NCBI RefSeq assembly: GCF_016086655.4
Contig: NC_052134.2
Location: 9,920,001 to 9,984,000 of the forward strand
Length of the DNA: 64,000 bases
Direction of reading: 5' to 3'
Source: Lepeophtheirus salmonis
Taxonomy: Eukaryota; Arthropoda; Copepoda; Siphonostomatoida; Caligidae
Below, one piece after another: positions 49,110 to 59,826 of the stretch. Both the position numbers and the translations under genes were made by a program. Under the pieces are notes generated by a model. That model had not been told where the DNA came from. It saw only the letters and a list, made by a program, of their open reading frames with translations, and did no database searches. Numbering within the stretch: position 1 is the stretch's first letter; each line of letters starts with the position of its first letter.

Positions 49110-49640
49110 GTATATTACAGCACGTAAAAAAAACATTCTGATAACCAATAAAATTGTTATCAATTGGTATCAGAATCGGAGAATCAGGTGTTTTTTATGG
49201 AATCGGAAATAGGATTGGCATTGGGAAAATAATGGTTCATTTGCAATTCTGATTCATATTTATTACTTGTAATTTTAATTATTTATTACTTATTTATGTT
49301 ATGAAAAAAAACTTCCCCCAAAATTTAAGGACTTTTGCTTATTACTAAAAAATGTATCATTTAAACTTCTTTTTTTTTTAATTTTAATAATTGTAAATTT
49401 ATTTTAAAAATTTATTATACAAAAATTTAATTTTCTGGGTATTTTTTTTGGTTTTTTTCAAAAAAAATCAAAAAAAAAAGATTGCCTTCCCCAATATATT
49501 CTTGTGAACGCCGCCCGTTATAACAAAAATGTTATTTTTATATTATTTTTAAAATACTAAAAAATCGGGATTAGTAATTTTGATCGAATCGCATCGGGTT
49601 TTTTTCTCTAATTTTTGGAATCCTCCCATCCCCAATAATT
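49110..49640. other. Possible hAT-like remnant with hairpin
   Basis: The region opens with a short hairpin at about 49137-49173: TCTGATAACCAAT pairs with ATTGGTATCAGA around a short loop. It is followed by repeated GAATCGG/GGAATCGGAA steps. It closes near 49560-49635 with ATCGGGATTAG, GATCGAATCGCATCGGG and GGAATCCTCCCATCCCC. The two AATCGG-rich flanks around an AT-rich core look like the subterminal regions of a decayed DNA transposon. No transposase is visible. Confidence 0.3.
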
Positions 49641-50857
49641 AGAGATATGAAAATCATAACCCACTTGTGGTTGATTTATTCTTGTTATATGCCCCCTTCT
49701 CCAAAATTAAAATATTGGAGAAACAACCTATGAAATATAATTACCAATTACTACAAAATTAATGCTCAAAAAAATCCTTCGATCTTACAACTCCATATAT
49801 ATGCTGTATAACTATATCTACATTTGTGATATTTGTGAAGCAGTTGTAAACAATATTTAAAAAAATCTCTTATATAAAAATAAATTTTAAAGGTATTATA
49901 CAACAGAATTGCATTTTTTGTGCAAAATTGGTATAATTTCATTCAACATATTACGATACTAAAAGAATTCAAGCTTTTAAAATATATATTCTTAAAATCT
50001 TGCATAATAAAACATTTTTTGCAAAAAGTTATGTAAATGCTGTTCACCATTAAAGAATTTTTTTTTTTTTCATATTAGCAACAACAAATAGATTCCGTCT
50101 TTTATTTTCCATAAATGTTCGTTAATATCAATGATTGGTCTTTTTTTATTTCTTCCGCATACAATAAAAATGATGTGATGATAATATATCCATTAGTGCT
50201 AAAACAACTTAATATAAAAACCCAAGAAAAAGAAAGTGAAACAAACTAGTTTTGTGGGACACTCATAAATATTCATATTATGTATTCATTTGCAGTTTAT
50301 AAGTATATGTGGTAATTAGTAATTCAGTCATGTTTGAACTATTATCATTATTATTTTTTTGCACATGAGGGTTGTAAATAAGGTATATGTTTCAGGAAAT
50401 TAAACTGTAATAAACGACAAGGATTAGGATTTTTTTTTAAATTCCCACTGAAGGTGTCTGCAATCTGTTAATTGTCAGGTTTTAACTGATAAAATCTTAC
50501 AAAGTTCAACTTTTTTTATACTAACACTCAATATTCAGGGTGAAAATAGTCCTACCAAAGAATTTTGCAGCATTCGAACGAGTAAATGTAAAACCTGACT
50601 GCACGTTGATCAATGCATTTTTTTATAGTAAAGTATATGTATTTAAAATAAATAATAGATAAAACTTTAATTTATATTATTTAAAAAATAGTTTCCTAAA
50701 TAACTGGTTTTAAAATATTTGTTTTTTTGTTAACCCTCCAAAACATAACAACAAAATAACTCACGCGCACAAATAGACAATACCATTTAGGTCTAAACTA
50801 TTTAAAACCATGTCCATAAAGCAAAGTTTATCGGTATGAATAAAAAATTACATTTTT
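49641..50857. other. AT-rich DNA, nothing recognised
   Basis: No gene, RNA or named repeat signal. Confidence 0.5.
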
Positions 50858-51275
50858 GACCTAAGAAATAACTATGTAGTCATATTAATGAAATTTCTCG
50901 ATGTAATGTCGAGTCTTTATACAGATTTCCTTGTATATAGGGATCCTTGATAGATATTATATACGTAGTTTTGATCTAAAAAACAACAATGTATTCATAT
51001 TGATGAAGTCTTGCAAACGTTTTGCATATAAAATTGAGGGTGTGTGAAGGGTAGACTGATGTGTATCCTATACCTATACATTTTAAATAAAAAAAGGAGG
51101 TAAATATACAGGGAGCATTTCTAATAATTACTTTCAAATATATATTATAATTCAATTGCATTTAGAGTATAAGTTAAGACTTGTATAGTATGTATGGTAT
51201 GTAAAGATGAGTAAAATATCACAGGCGTTTCGTTAAACTCATATTATTAAATAAAAAAAGGGAGGTACATTATAT
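50858..51275 (+). repeat. Family F tandem units, locus 2
   Basis: Units begin at 50858 (CTAAGAAATAACTATGTAGT after GAC) and 50972 (GATCTAAAAAACAACAATGT), 114 bp apart. A further related block, ACAGGGAGCATTTCTAATAA, lies near 51109. AAATAAAAAAAGGAGGTAA near 51088 recurs as AAATAAAAAAAGGGAGGTAC near 51249. The first unit shares AAGAAATAACTATGTAGTCA with locus 1 at 42402. The array is diverged, and its right boundary is uncertain. Confidence 0.58.
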
Positions 51276-51689
51276 AAATTTACAAAATTAACGTGACTTA
51301 AGGTTCAATAAAAAGTACTCCCTGCTAATCAAATCATATTAAGAGCTGTTATTATTATTTTTTCATTCTTTAAGAGAAAAAGTGTAAGTATTGAGTAATT
51401 ACGTGTCATTGTTCTCATGAAAAATGAAGAGTAAAACAAAGGAATTATTTGGTGGTTGTCTTTTATACTATTTAAGCAAAGTTTGTCTGTGTGTGGAAGC
51501 CAAATAACTCCTGATATTGGCAGGTATTGCCGCAACTATTTATAATAAATTTATTACAACTTACTTTTGTACTCATATAAACTCATCAGGCATAATTTTG
51601 CCATTTTATATAAGATTTTTTTAAATAAATGCTACAGATTTCACGTTAAACTTTAGATGAGTATTTATGAAAATTGAATTGTTTTTTGT
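51276..51689. other. AT-rich DNA, nothing recognised
   Basis: No gene signal; the minus-strand open frame at 51329-51535 has no recognisable domain. Confidence 0.45.
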
Positions 51690-51980
51690 GCATGTTAAAA
51701 AAGAAGGCAAAAATAAAAATGGTATCCCTGACAATTTGAAGAATGTTTGAGAAAATAGCAGCTTAGTTGTCAAAACGTTTCATTATATCAACTACAAGCT
51801 GCTGTGACGATGGGAGAGTGGAGAAGGAAATATACGAAGACATAACCATAGGCAAGAATTACTCTGATGTCGATCAACAATTTCTCTCTGAGTGTAAAAA
51901 GGCCTTACAATTATAACTCTACAACAAATTCTCAAGGTTACTTTCCGTCTTTTATGAGCATACATAAATGTTCAATTAGG
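51690..51980 (-). repeat. Interspersed repeat family D copy
   Basis: In reverse complement the order is ACGGAAAGTAACCTTGAGAA, TTTGTTGTAGAGTTATAATT, ATCGACATCAGAGTAATTCT, TATTTCCTTCTCCACTCTCC, then TCGTCACAGCAGCTTGTAG, TAATGAAACGTTTTGACAAC and AATTGTCAGGGATACCATTT. It is one of the clearest copies and links the 5' blocks seen at 18255 with the 3' blocks seen at 30470. Confidence 0.72.
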
Positions 51981-53149
51981 TTTTGAATGTGTTAGGAAAG
52001 GAAGTTCACTTTTTAGAAGTGGAATAATAATGAAAACAGCTTAGGAAATTAAAATTCCATCATCAGAATAACAATCCCAAAAAAAAACAGGGTTACTAAA
52101 AAAATACACACGATTTACATTACTATATATATATACATACTACACCATTATCCACCCTTAATTAAAAAGTACATAATTTTAAGTGTATACGTCACATTAA
52201 TATGATTTACAATTGTCAAGCCGCTTAATCAATCCTTTAGTGGCAATGCATACCGAAACAAATGTATACAATTTTGTCACTTCTTAAGCATTGTTTGTAA
52301 TGGGTACTATATTTTTTGAATATTGATGTGAATACCCTAAATGCTCACTAGAATGATATTCAAATATGGTAACAAGTAATTTAGTAATTCGGAAAATAAC
52401 TCCCGAATCACTAACATCAGAAATATATATTTACAACAAAATTTAAATTTTTAAATATAATTCTACTGAAGTAATGAGATTATTTATAATTAATTATCAC
52501 TTGATCACGTAATAGTTCCTTTGCATGCATATAATAGCAATGCTTTGCAGGTTTACTGATAAATAAATCTATAAAAGTGGAGCAGATTATCATATGTCTA
52601 TGATCGTATTCTACTTATTTTTTCTTTTGACAAAAGAGACTCACAAGTATGAAGATAATTGAAAGTAAGGCTGGAAGTGTCTACATACATAGAATTAAAA
52701 CAATAATTCAGCTTTATAAATTGATTGAGTGTCATAGATATGAGTTATATGTTAGTTATAAACATCAATTATACAAAAAGACTTAAATCAATGAAAGAGT
52801 ATTCAAAGAATAGGAGTCTAAATTGAGTATTCCTTGGAAGGAACAGGGTTCAAGAGCTTCAATGAAGGAGCTATGGATGAAGAATGAGCACTCTTTATAT
52901 TTCTCAATGGATATTTTATTAAAGTATTATTTCTTTTCATCAAACTACTTAGTTCTTATAGAAGTATACAATTTATTGAGTGACTGATGTTTATTTGTGT
53001 CAGCCGATGATGAATTAACAAATTTGGAAGTTACAAGGCATCTGCAAAATGAAAAATATTTGTATTATATGCGATGAGATCCACAGAGTGAAGGACGTGA
53101 ACCTTTTCCAAAGAGATGAGATCCCTGCACATTAAATACATCCGAATGT
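51981..53149. other. AT-rich DNA, nothing recognised
   Basis: No gene recognised. A short TA microsatellite lies near 52122-52138. Confidence 0.5.
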
Positions 53150-53660
53150 CATAAACAAAGGAAATCCTTAAGGACACAACATCCGACCCAAAGAATGTGC
53201 TTGAGAGTAGTGGCCTCTAAAGGGAAGAAAATAGATCCCTTGTTCTTCAAGCTCAATGAGAAAATCGAGGCTGATGCCTACTATCAGGTCCTGAGGTGCA
53301 AAATCTTACCCTAGCCAAAGGTTAACTATTCAACTATCCTGAGAATAACTATTTGTGTACCCGAGACGGTGCCCCAGTCATACGGCCTTGAAGACTTAGA
53401 ACTTCTACATGTAGCACATTGCTGACTTCTTGGACAAGTCCTCTTCCAGTCCTGATCTCAATCCCCTCGACTTCATTGTGTAGAGCGTCTTAGAGCAAGG
53501 TGGGGAGGACATCACACAGAAATGCTCAGAGCTTAAGGTCAGAATAAAGAAGCAAAGGGCCAACATGTCCGCTGATTATATTGTGGCAACCAGCGCCAAG
53601 TTTTCACCTTGTATGGAGGCTGAGATAGAGGCTGGAAGCAGCCATATTGAATCATTCTTC
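53150..53660 (+). mobile_element. Mariner transposase relic, catalytic domain
   Basis: Plus-strand frames give a near-continuous catalytic domain. CLRVVASKGKKIDPLFFKLN is followed by EKIEADAYYQVLRCKILP and a stop at about 53312. Next are NYLCTRDGAP with the second aspartate at 53365-53367, then SSPDLNPLDFIV with a third aspartate at 53469-53471. VLEQGGEDITQKCSELKVRI and the terminal signature MSADYIVATSAKFSPCMEAE then AGSSHIES end the domain near 53650. The two aspartates lie 104 nt apart, near the mariner DD34-37D spacing if one base was lost. Two stops and at least two frameshifts are present. The N-terminal domain and termini are not recognisable. Confidence 0.83.
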
Positions 53661-54195
53661 CCAAGATTGATTGCTAAAAGTGATTTACATAACATCTTTC
53701 ATTATATTTTTTACTAAAAAGTTATTTAAATTTTGATTTTGCTTCCTAATCGCAGGAAAATTCCCCTCTCGCACTCTCCATATAGAACGACGGAGCTCAA
53801 TGGACAACACACTCTTGATTATTATCTTGAACTCAATGTGTGTAGGTTCCATACTCACTCTCTCTGAGATAAGAAAGTATACATATTTTATCAATACGGA
53901 CTTCAAATATATTTCATAGGTCATACAGAGTAAATCTAAACTATAATTATTACTAAGGCCTAAAGTTGACATGTTTGTAATGAAAAAAACAAAATTTAAA
54001 GACTAAAAAAGGAAAAACAGCTGATGTGTTTACTCTTTTGGCTTTTACGTTCATTATGAAATAGGTGAACATCTGAATTAATTGTTATTGGCTGTCTTTG
54101 GTGTAAATTGATTTAAAAATGCATATTATAGTAAATTTCTATTAACTAAAAAAACAAGTTTTCTTTGTTTAACCCGGTATTTTTTGGGTAATGTA
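53661..54195. other. AT-rich DNA, nothing recognised
   Basis: A 95-codon minus-strand frame at 53685-53972 has mixed composition but no motif I recognise. It directly abuts the end of the mariner relic, so it may be flanking remains of that element. Confidence 0.4.
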
Positions 54196-54426
54196 TTATG
54201 TTAATAAGTCATTCGAGCAAGTTTTTGGGTTAATAGTTTCCTTTACTAATCCCTTAAATATATGTGAGATGTTATTCATCCAAAATTGGCACATGTATTT
54301 TTCTGGAAAATGATTATTTTTGTATATCATTAATTTTGTTGTATCAGAACATGATCCAATATGTTTAGTAGAACTTATCCAAGAACAAGTGTTGTAGACA
54401 ACATAACAATTATTATTTTTTGGCAT
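54196..54426 (-). pseudogene. Possible THAP-type zinc-finger fragment
   Basis: The 76-codon frame begins MPKNNNCYVVYNTCSW and continues with NHFPEKYMCQFWMNNI and later KTCSNDLL. THAP domains, the DNA-binding C2CH fingers of P-element transposases and THAP proteins, start MPxxC...C. They carry an FPxDPxxxxxWxxxI core and close with CSxHF. The first two cysteines are six residues apart instead of the usual two to four, and the closing histidine is missing, so the finger would be defective. No continuation with a second domain is visible. It could be a decayed P-like element, an orphan exon or chance. Confidence 0.35.
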
Positions 54427-55079
54427 ATCTATTTGTTAACTCATATTTAACTACATAATTGTTTTCGAATATGTCGAATAAATGTACTTATTGCCCTTAG
54501 TTTGTTTACAAGCATGTTTGAATTATGGATTCATAAAGAAATACAAGATTATTTCTAGTTCAAATCAACATATCTTGAAAATAAATGGAAATATCATTTC
54601 CATATTCACAAATATTGCAGATGACGTTCAGAAATACAAAGTGAAGAACGGCTTAATGAAGATAAAATTTTATCCTGGTGATGACTACCAAAAATGAAAG
54701 TATATATAAAGTAATGATCCTGAAATGAGCTGGTATAATAATAAATTAGAAATAAAACTATTTTGCGCATATTTTTATTTTTATATAACACTTTGTTTTT
54801 GCAAATGAACAATAGGTTCAAAAGACATCACGACTGAAAATTGGTTAAACATACAGCTTTAATGCAAACATAAGGACTTAATATATCGTGAACCAATCAA
54901 AAAACTACCTGGATACTACATTTCTATATAGCCTGAGTTGCTGAGGTAAAAACATCTGGACGATATCATGTGGAATGATCTTGCAACAAAAATGTAAATT
55001 TTTCATTATAATGGTGAGTTATCGGGCGTAGAGAATGAAAATCTCAACTGGGTAAATTCGCTATATTTTTCTTTTTACT
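54427..55079. other. AT-rich DNA, no recognised gene
   Basis: A 71-codon frame at 54482-54697 (plus) ends NGLMKIKFYPGDDYQK and is overlapped by a minus-strand frame. Neither has a recognisable domain. Confidence 0.45.
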
Positions 55080-55668
55080 AGATGAAAGGGAAAAAACACG
55101 TCATTTCTGCACAGGATTATGACTGACACTGAAAAATAGAACACTGCCGGGAAGGTGTTACTGTGTGTTGGCAGGGAATAATCTAATATGAGCTGATCCC
55201 CTATGGTGAAAGTCTCAATTCTACCCTTTATTGTAAACAACTCGACCGCTTGAAGCTAACGATCGAACAAAAGTGGCCAGCATTGGTGTAAAGGGGAGGA
55301 ATCGTGTTTGATCAAGACAGCACCGGAATGTACACATCAGAAGCTTCAGGAGCTCCGATAGAAAATTCTTATACATCCATCCTACAGTCCGGACCTGGCA
55401 CAAAGTGGTTAAAACCTGTTCTTGTCTATGGCTAATGCATATGGGAGTACAAATTTGGCCTCAATTGAGCCTTGGGAAAATTGTTTGTCCGAGTTTTTTT
55501 ATCAATAGGGACACGAGCTTTTAGAAGAAGGACATTATGAAGTTGGATTCTCGTTGGCAAAGAGTTATCAAACAGAACAGAGTATATTTGGCTTAAATAA
55601 GATTATTGTAACACTTTTTTTTAAAGCATTGAAATAGTCGAAAAATAAAAAAATACTTTCCCCAGGCC
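55080..55668 (+). mobile_element. Mos1-like (DD34D) mariner relic, C-terminal half
   Basis: In plus-strand frames with shifts, PGKVLLCVG at about 55147 precedes PYGESLNSTLYCKQLDRLKL and TIEQKWPAL to about 55290. Then come IVFDQDSTGMYTSEA with the second catalytic aspartate, IHPSYSPDLAQSG at about 55370-55410, SMANAYGSTNLASIEPWENC and LSEFF. The region ends with a degraded ERGIMKLxSRWQKVIEQNG near 55585. In Mos1-type enzymes the third aspartate sits in APSDYH; here that position reads QSG. A likely 3' end is near 55668, where AGGCCTGGGGAAAGTATTTT reads inward from a TA. The N-terminal half is absent here. Confidence 0.8.
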
Positions 55669-56289
55669 TAATATTAGCAAAGTCAATTTGTATGTAATAG
55701 CTTTTGTGTATAATTTGGACTCCTCCTTATTTTTAGGATAGAAAATTTGATTAAAAGTGTTGTACTAATACATCCCTACATAAAATACATAATTTAACTT
55801 CATTTTACATAAATTAATTACATGTTTGTCTTATAGAGAGTAGCTCTTTTTTTCAACAACCTCTTGAAAGCACTAATGATATTAAAACAATAGTTTAAAA
55901 TAAAAAAAAAAGTATATTATGACAAGAAAAACATTTCTTTGTTTAAATGTTATGAAAAAGAGGGAAAGCTGTTTATTCCATGACCAGTGAAAATTACAAA
56001 GGTTGTTGTAATATAATATGCAGAGAAAATGTAAAAATGAAAACAATCTTGATAAACTTTCCGTTTTCTTCAAGACTCTTTTTATACTTTTCTTTTTTAT
56101 TATACGTGTTCGTGTATATCTCACATAATCTTTCCCTTAATACAAATTGTATTTTTTTAAACCCTACTACTCTTAAATAATTACAATTGTATCCAAAGTC
56201 AAAATAGAAACTATGTCGTTAAAAATGTATAGAAATATAGGTATAGAAAGAAAATAACAGGTCTTAAAAGGACTTTCATTCTTAGAATT

Positions 56290-56694
56290 ATGCTAATACT
56301 TGGAGAAAATATGACCGATGCTCATGAGACCATTTTTTTGGTCGAAGCTAAGTAGTTTCGAAACAAACTTCGTTGACACTCGTCTTATCCCCTAAACGTT
56401 CGAGAAAATGGGAAGAGCCAACTGATATTTCAATATCCTAAGCAACTTCTCTGATAGTAATTGGACGGGTTTCAAAAACAATTTTCAAAGTTTTGATATG
56501 TTGTTAACGTGCTTGGGCGTCCAGAGCAAGGGTCGTCATTGTAATTTCCCAGCCTCTTGGAAATATTTGTACCTCTAATAAACAATTTTTTTTACTCAAA
56601 AAATTTCATCTTATTCCATCGTCGACATTTCAAGTGTTTTGAAGCACTTAATTTCACTTTTTAACCAAAAGTTGAGGCTAATTCTTTGAGCCAT
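56290..56694 (-). mobile_element. Mos1-like mariner relic, N-terminal half, opposite strand
   Basis: On the minus strand a start at 56692-56694 gives MAQRISLNFWLKSEIKCFKT then LEMSTME, the first helix-turn-helix of DD34D mariners. YKYFQEAGK follows at about 56585. After a frameshift come HNDDPCSGRPSTLTTYQN, the GRP linker, and an ITIREVA-like block at about 56455. The end reads GIRRVSTKFVSKLLSFDQKN at about 56340. Several stops and shifts are present and the catalytic domain is missing. The complementary C-terminal half of a similar element lies 620 bp to the left in opposite orientation, so the two could derive from one rearranged copy or from two insertions. Confidence 0.8.
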
Positions 56695-57194
56695 GTTTTT
56701 CAATAGCAAAAATTAACAAATATGAAAAATATTTCTGACAGCTATGCCTCTCACAAACAAACTAAACACATTATATAGCTGAAACAGCTATACATATATA
56801 TATTTTTTTTTAAATATTTAAAAAAAAAAAATCGATTATAGCAAATCTACCTTGTCTGCAAAATTTAAATGGTCACGTAAATTTTCGAAAACCCCTCGTA
56901 TATGTTATGTATGTAAATATTAATCATTATGAAGACAAATCTAATATATGAGACATTACAGAAAATTACGATTACGGCATATACCTATGTAACATTATGC
57001 AGTCATTATGTTAAAAATAATACCATCATTAATATTATGTAAGAATGCTTTAATGTTCAATGTATTTATGGTAGAATATTTATCAAATTATACATTTTTT
57101 AAAATATTTGTATAAAACTTTATTTTAAGGCGTACAAGATTTTTTTAGAGTTGACAATTTCTTACAAGAGTATTATTTAGTCTCTATTGCTGGC

Positions 57195-57500
57195 CACAGT
57201 ATTCTTGAAGAGAGAATACGTAAGTGTAAAGTAAGCACTTGAGAAACAGATAACAATAAATTAAATTTGTTTTGGAGTTATGGCTGAAACTCCTTGATGT
57301 ACTCAGGATAGAGTTGAGCCTTGCTAGATACGGAGTGAGATTTGTGAATGTTTCCTTGATCCCATAGCTGATTGCAGCTAATATCAAAATACGTTATGAC
57401 AAAAAAGTTGATCATCTCCCAAACATCCTGCAAATTGTTAAAGTTAGGATGTCATTTTTCAATTTCTTATAATTTACATACCGGCAGGTCATTTTAATAC
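57195..57500 (+). repeat. Interspersed repeat family D copy
   Basis: TTTGTTTTGGAGTTATGGCT, GTACTCAGGATAGAGTTGAG, CCTTGCTAGATACGGAGTGA with GATTTGTGAATGTTTCCTTG, then AGCTGATTGCAGCTAATATC and a TCTCCCAAACATCCTGCAAA block follow the family order. Its 3' half forms the start of the tandem duplication that runs to 58210. Confidence 0.65.
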
Positions 57501-58210
57501 AACTCTATAGTAAGCCATATTTTTGCCAAGTTCGTAATCAATCAAGATATTTGAAAAGTTGTCATGATTTGTCCGATATGCCAGGGAAAAAAAGTGAAAC
57601 ATCTAAAACTGGAATTTGTATCTCCCATAATTCCAAACAATTTTTTTAAAGAAATTAATTTGTATATTGCAGGTCAAAACTATTCATGTGAGGGATTTTG
57701 GTATATATTCATCTATGATGATAACTTAACAACATTGACAGCCGCTGAATCAATGGAAAATCTAACTACACTCTTGCCTTTCTAGATACGATTGGGAGTT
57801 GTGTTAATTTCCTTTCTTGCAGCTAATATAATTAAACAACATAACAGCAATGTTATTCTTCTCCCAAACATTCTTCCAACTGTGAGGAATACCATGTAAT
57901 TTTTCGGTTTCTTACATACAGGTCATATTTTATACTACTCTAAATGAAGCCATATTTTTGACGAGTCTGTAGTAAATAAAACTATTCGAAAAGTTGAAAT
58001 GGATTGCCTGATATGCTAGAAAAAAAAATAAGGAAACATAGCAAAGTGTATTTGTACTTCATATAATCCAGCAAAACGTTTTTTGGAAATTTATATTGAC
58101 ACAGTTTGTCAAACAGATATATATAAGAGATTTTGGAACATATTTATCGGTGTTAACAACTCTAATATATGGGCAACCGCTGAACAAATGAAAAATAAAA
58201 CTACTGGGTT
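57320..58210 (+). repeat. Diverged tandem duplication, two units of about 430-460 bp
   Basis: Unit 1 (about 57322-57782) and unit 2 (about 57783-58210) align along their length. Both contain CTAGATACG at the start, TTGCAGCTAATAT, a CTCCCAAACATYCTKCAA block, GCCATATTTTTG, AAAAGTTG, a GATTTGTCCGATATGCCAG versus GATTGCCTGATATGCTAG block, GAGATTTTGGAACATAT-type sequence, and a GCCGCTGAATCAATGGAAAAT versus ACCGCTGAACAAATGAAAAAT end. The open frame at 57564-57785 lies in unit 1, and unit 2 has stops in the same frame, so coding is doubtful. The first part of each unit is family D; the rest may be its unrecognised 3' body. Confidence 0.72.
57783..57930 (+). repeat. Interspersed repeat family D, 3' part in duplicated unit
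   Basis: CTTGCAGCTAATATAATTAA, ACATAACAGCAATGTTATTC and TTCTCCCAAACATTCTTCCA followed by a GTGAGGAATACCAT block match the 3' blocks of the copies at 51690 and 57195. It is part of the second tandem unit. Confidence 0.58.
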
Positions 58211-58994
58211 GGATATGAAAACGTAGTTGAAATACTGGGTTTCAAATTTTGGAATACCTAAGCAAATTCATTGGGAGCGTAAACCTCAATTCGTCAACTT
58301 CCTATGGAAAATTTTAATATACAGAATTGGAAATTGAAAGAGCTCACTTGAGCTAACCAAAAAAATGGATGGAGTTACTAATCACGTCTGTTTATAACAA
58401 GTGAGAACAAGCAAATTTTCGAACTCCTAAAATACATTCCGGCGGCGCATACTTTTGGACAAAAAATCGTGGTATCGGGAGATTTTTTTGAAGAATTGTC
58501 TAAATAAAGTAGTACTGAATCTATTCATACAATTATATCAAAAATTGAGTATGCTGACACTTTGTATCAATAAAAAAATCATGAAAATTCATAAGCAAAG
58601 CTTAAAGAAATTGTGACAAAATCTCTGAACAGACCGCCGTTCTTAAAAAAGGATACCTTTTGGAACGAAATCTTAGAATATTTAAAATTAAAACAGGAAA
58701 GTGTGTTGAAGACATTATCTCTATTAGTAAAATCGAGCCAGGTATTGGAATATGTAGAAGACAGAACTTGTAAAAATCTGAGACTGATAAATAGCTCGTT
58801 TACATATCATAAGTTATATAAACATAAATCTCACCCATATTTTTTTTTTCAACACTTTTAAATTATTAGTTCTAGGAAAAATGACCAGATAATATTTTTT
58901 TAAAATTACATTTGCTTTTGTTGTGAATTTGAAATACATCTCATTGTACTTTTGAAGGCAATTTCAATATATTAGATCCTATTCTTATTAAATA
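58211..58994. other. Sequence between tandem duplication and family B copy
   Basis: An 82-codon frame at 58613-58861 begins with GTG and contains TFWNEILEYLKLKQESVLKT. Its composition is plausible for protein but I recognise nothing. The stretch at 58430-58480 with GGCGGCGCATACTTTTGGAC is richer in G and C than its surroundings and could be part of an unidentified element. Confidence 0.35.
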
Positions 58995-59826
58995 CCGAGT
59001 GGTCCATTAAAATGTAAACACTTTGAGTTTTAAACTTTAACAAGATATAATTTATTAATTAATCATAGAACTTCAACAAAATGAATAATATAACTAGGTG
59101 TGTGTCTGACCTCTCTTAATCATTATTAGCGCCGCCCTTAGCGACAATTTTGGTTTCCAGGAGGTGGCAGAAGGCATGACACCCACTGCAGATGTAGTTC
59201 TCTGTAATGAGGCCCCAATGCTGGTTGACAGAGATTTTGTACTTTTTGCCCTTGGTGTATAGATGACAGACACTACAAGCTTCCCTCTAACTCCCTGTAG
59301 GGAGCCAAGTGTGTCAAAAAAGAGTTCAACAGAGCTCAAAATAGTCTTACAACGAGGGAAATAGGTTCATTTTATTGTTGGTATCAAAAGTGGCCTCTCT
59401 ACCTTGACAATGCACTTCCTGCCCACTTTTTTATAGCTCTTTTGCCAATCTAGTGTGAACCCCTGAGATATCTTGCATGGGTCTTCGTGGACTGGAGGGG
59501 AAGGGCATGGGCAGTTTACTTCTAGTCAACCAGATAATGTTTGGTTTTTTTACAGATCCCTTCTTCCTCTCAAACGTATCGTACTTGCTGACGGCATAGA
59601 AGGGGTTTCTGGAGATGCCAGGCCTCTAGAAGTGAGCCAAAAGAATTTCGTTAATCACGTTCAAGTGTCATTTTCTCGACTTGTATGTGAGCTACAGAGC
59701 TCACATTTGTTTTATTTTGTAATTAATTGTTTATTCTTTAATACATCGGAATATTAATTGATTTCAATCACTTAAACTTAATAAATTATTGAAACACTAA
59801 ATTTTTAAATTTCAATCGACCACCGG
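58995..59826 (-). mobile_element. Family B mariner, internally deleted, both termini
   Basis: The left terminus follows TA at 58993-58994 and reads CCGAGTGGTCCATTAAAATG. The right end reads AATTTCAATCGACCACCGG near 59808-59826, slightly damaged, without a clear TA. On the minus strand the transposase starts near 59680 with MTLERD, has a degraded first helix-turn-helix ending near 59585 (FYAVSKYDTFE), and then a KKPNIIW stretch. After the family junction near 59330-59360 it passes to the C-terminal block. DYICSGC-like and LETKIVAKGGAN-like sequences occur there at about 59120-59200. The first two catalytic aspartates are absent. The length is about 832 bp. Confidence 0.85.

Noticed and set aside
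55221..55403. 60-codon minus-strand open frame
   Set aside because: It is antisense to the Mos1-like catalytic region read on the plus strand.
59473..59757. 94-codon plus-strand open frame
   Set aside because: It is antisense to the N-terminal transposase part of the family B copy at 58995-59826.
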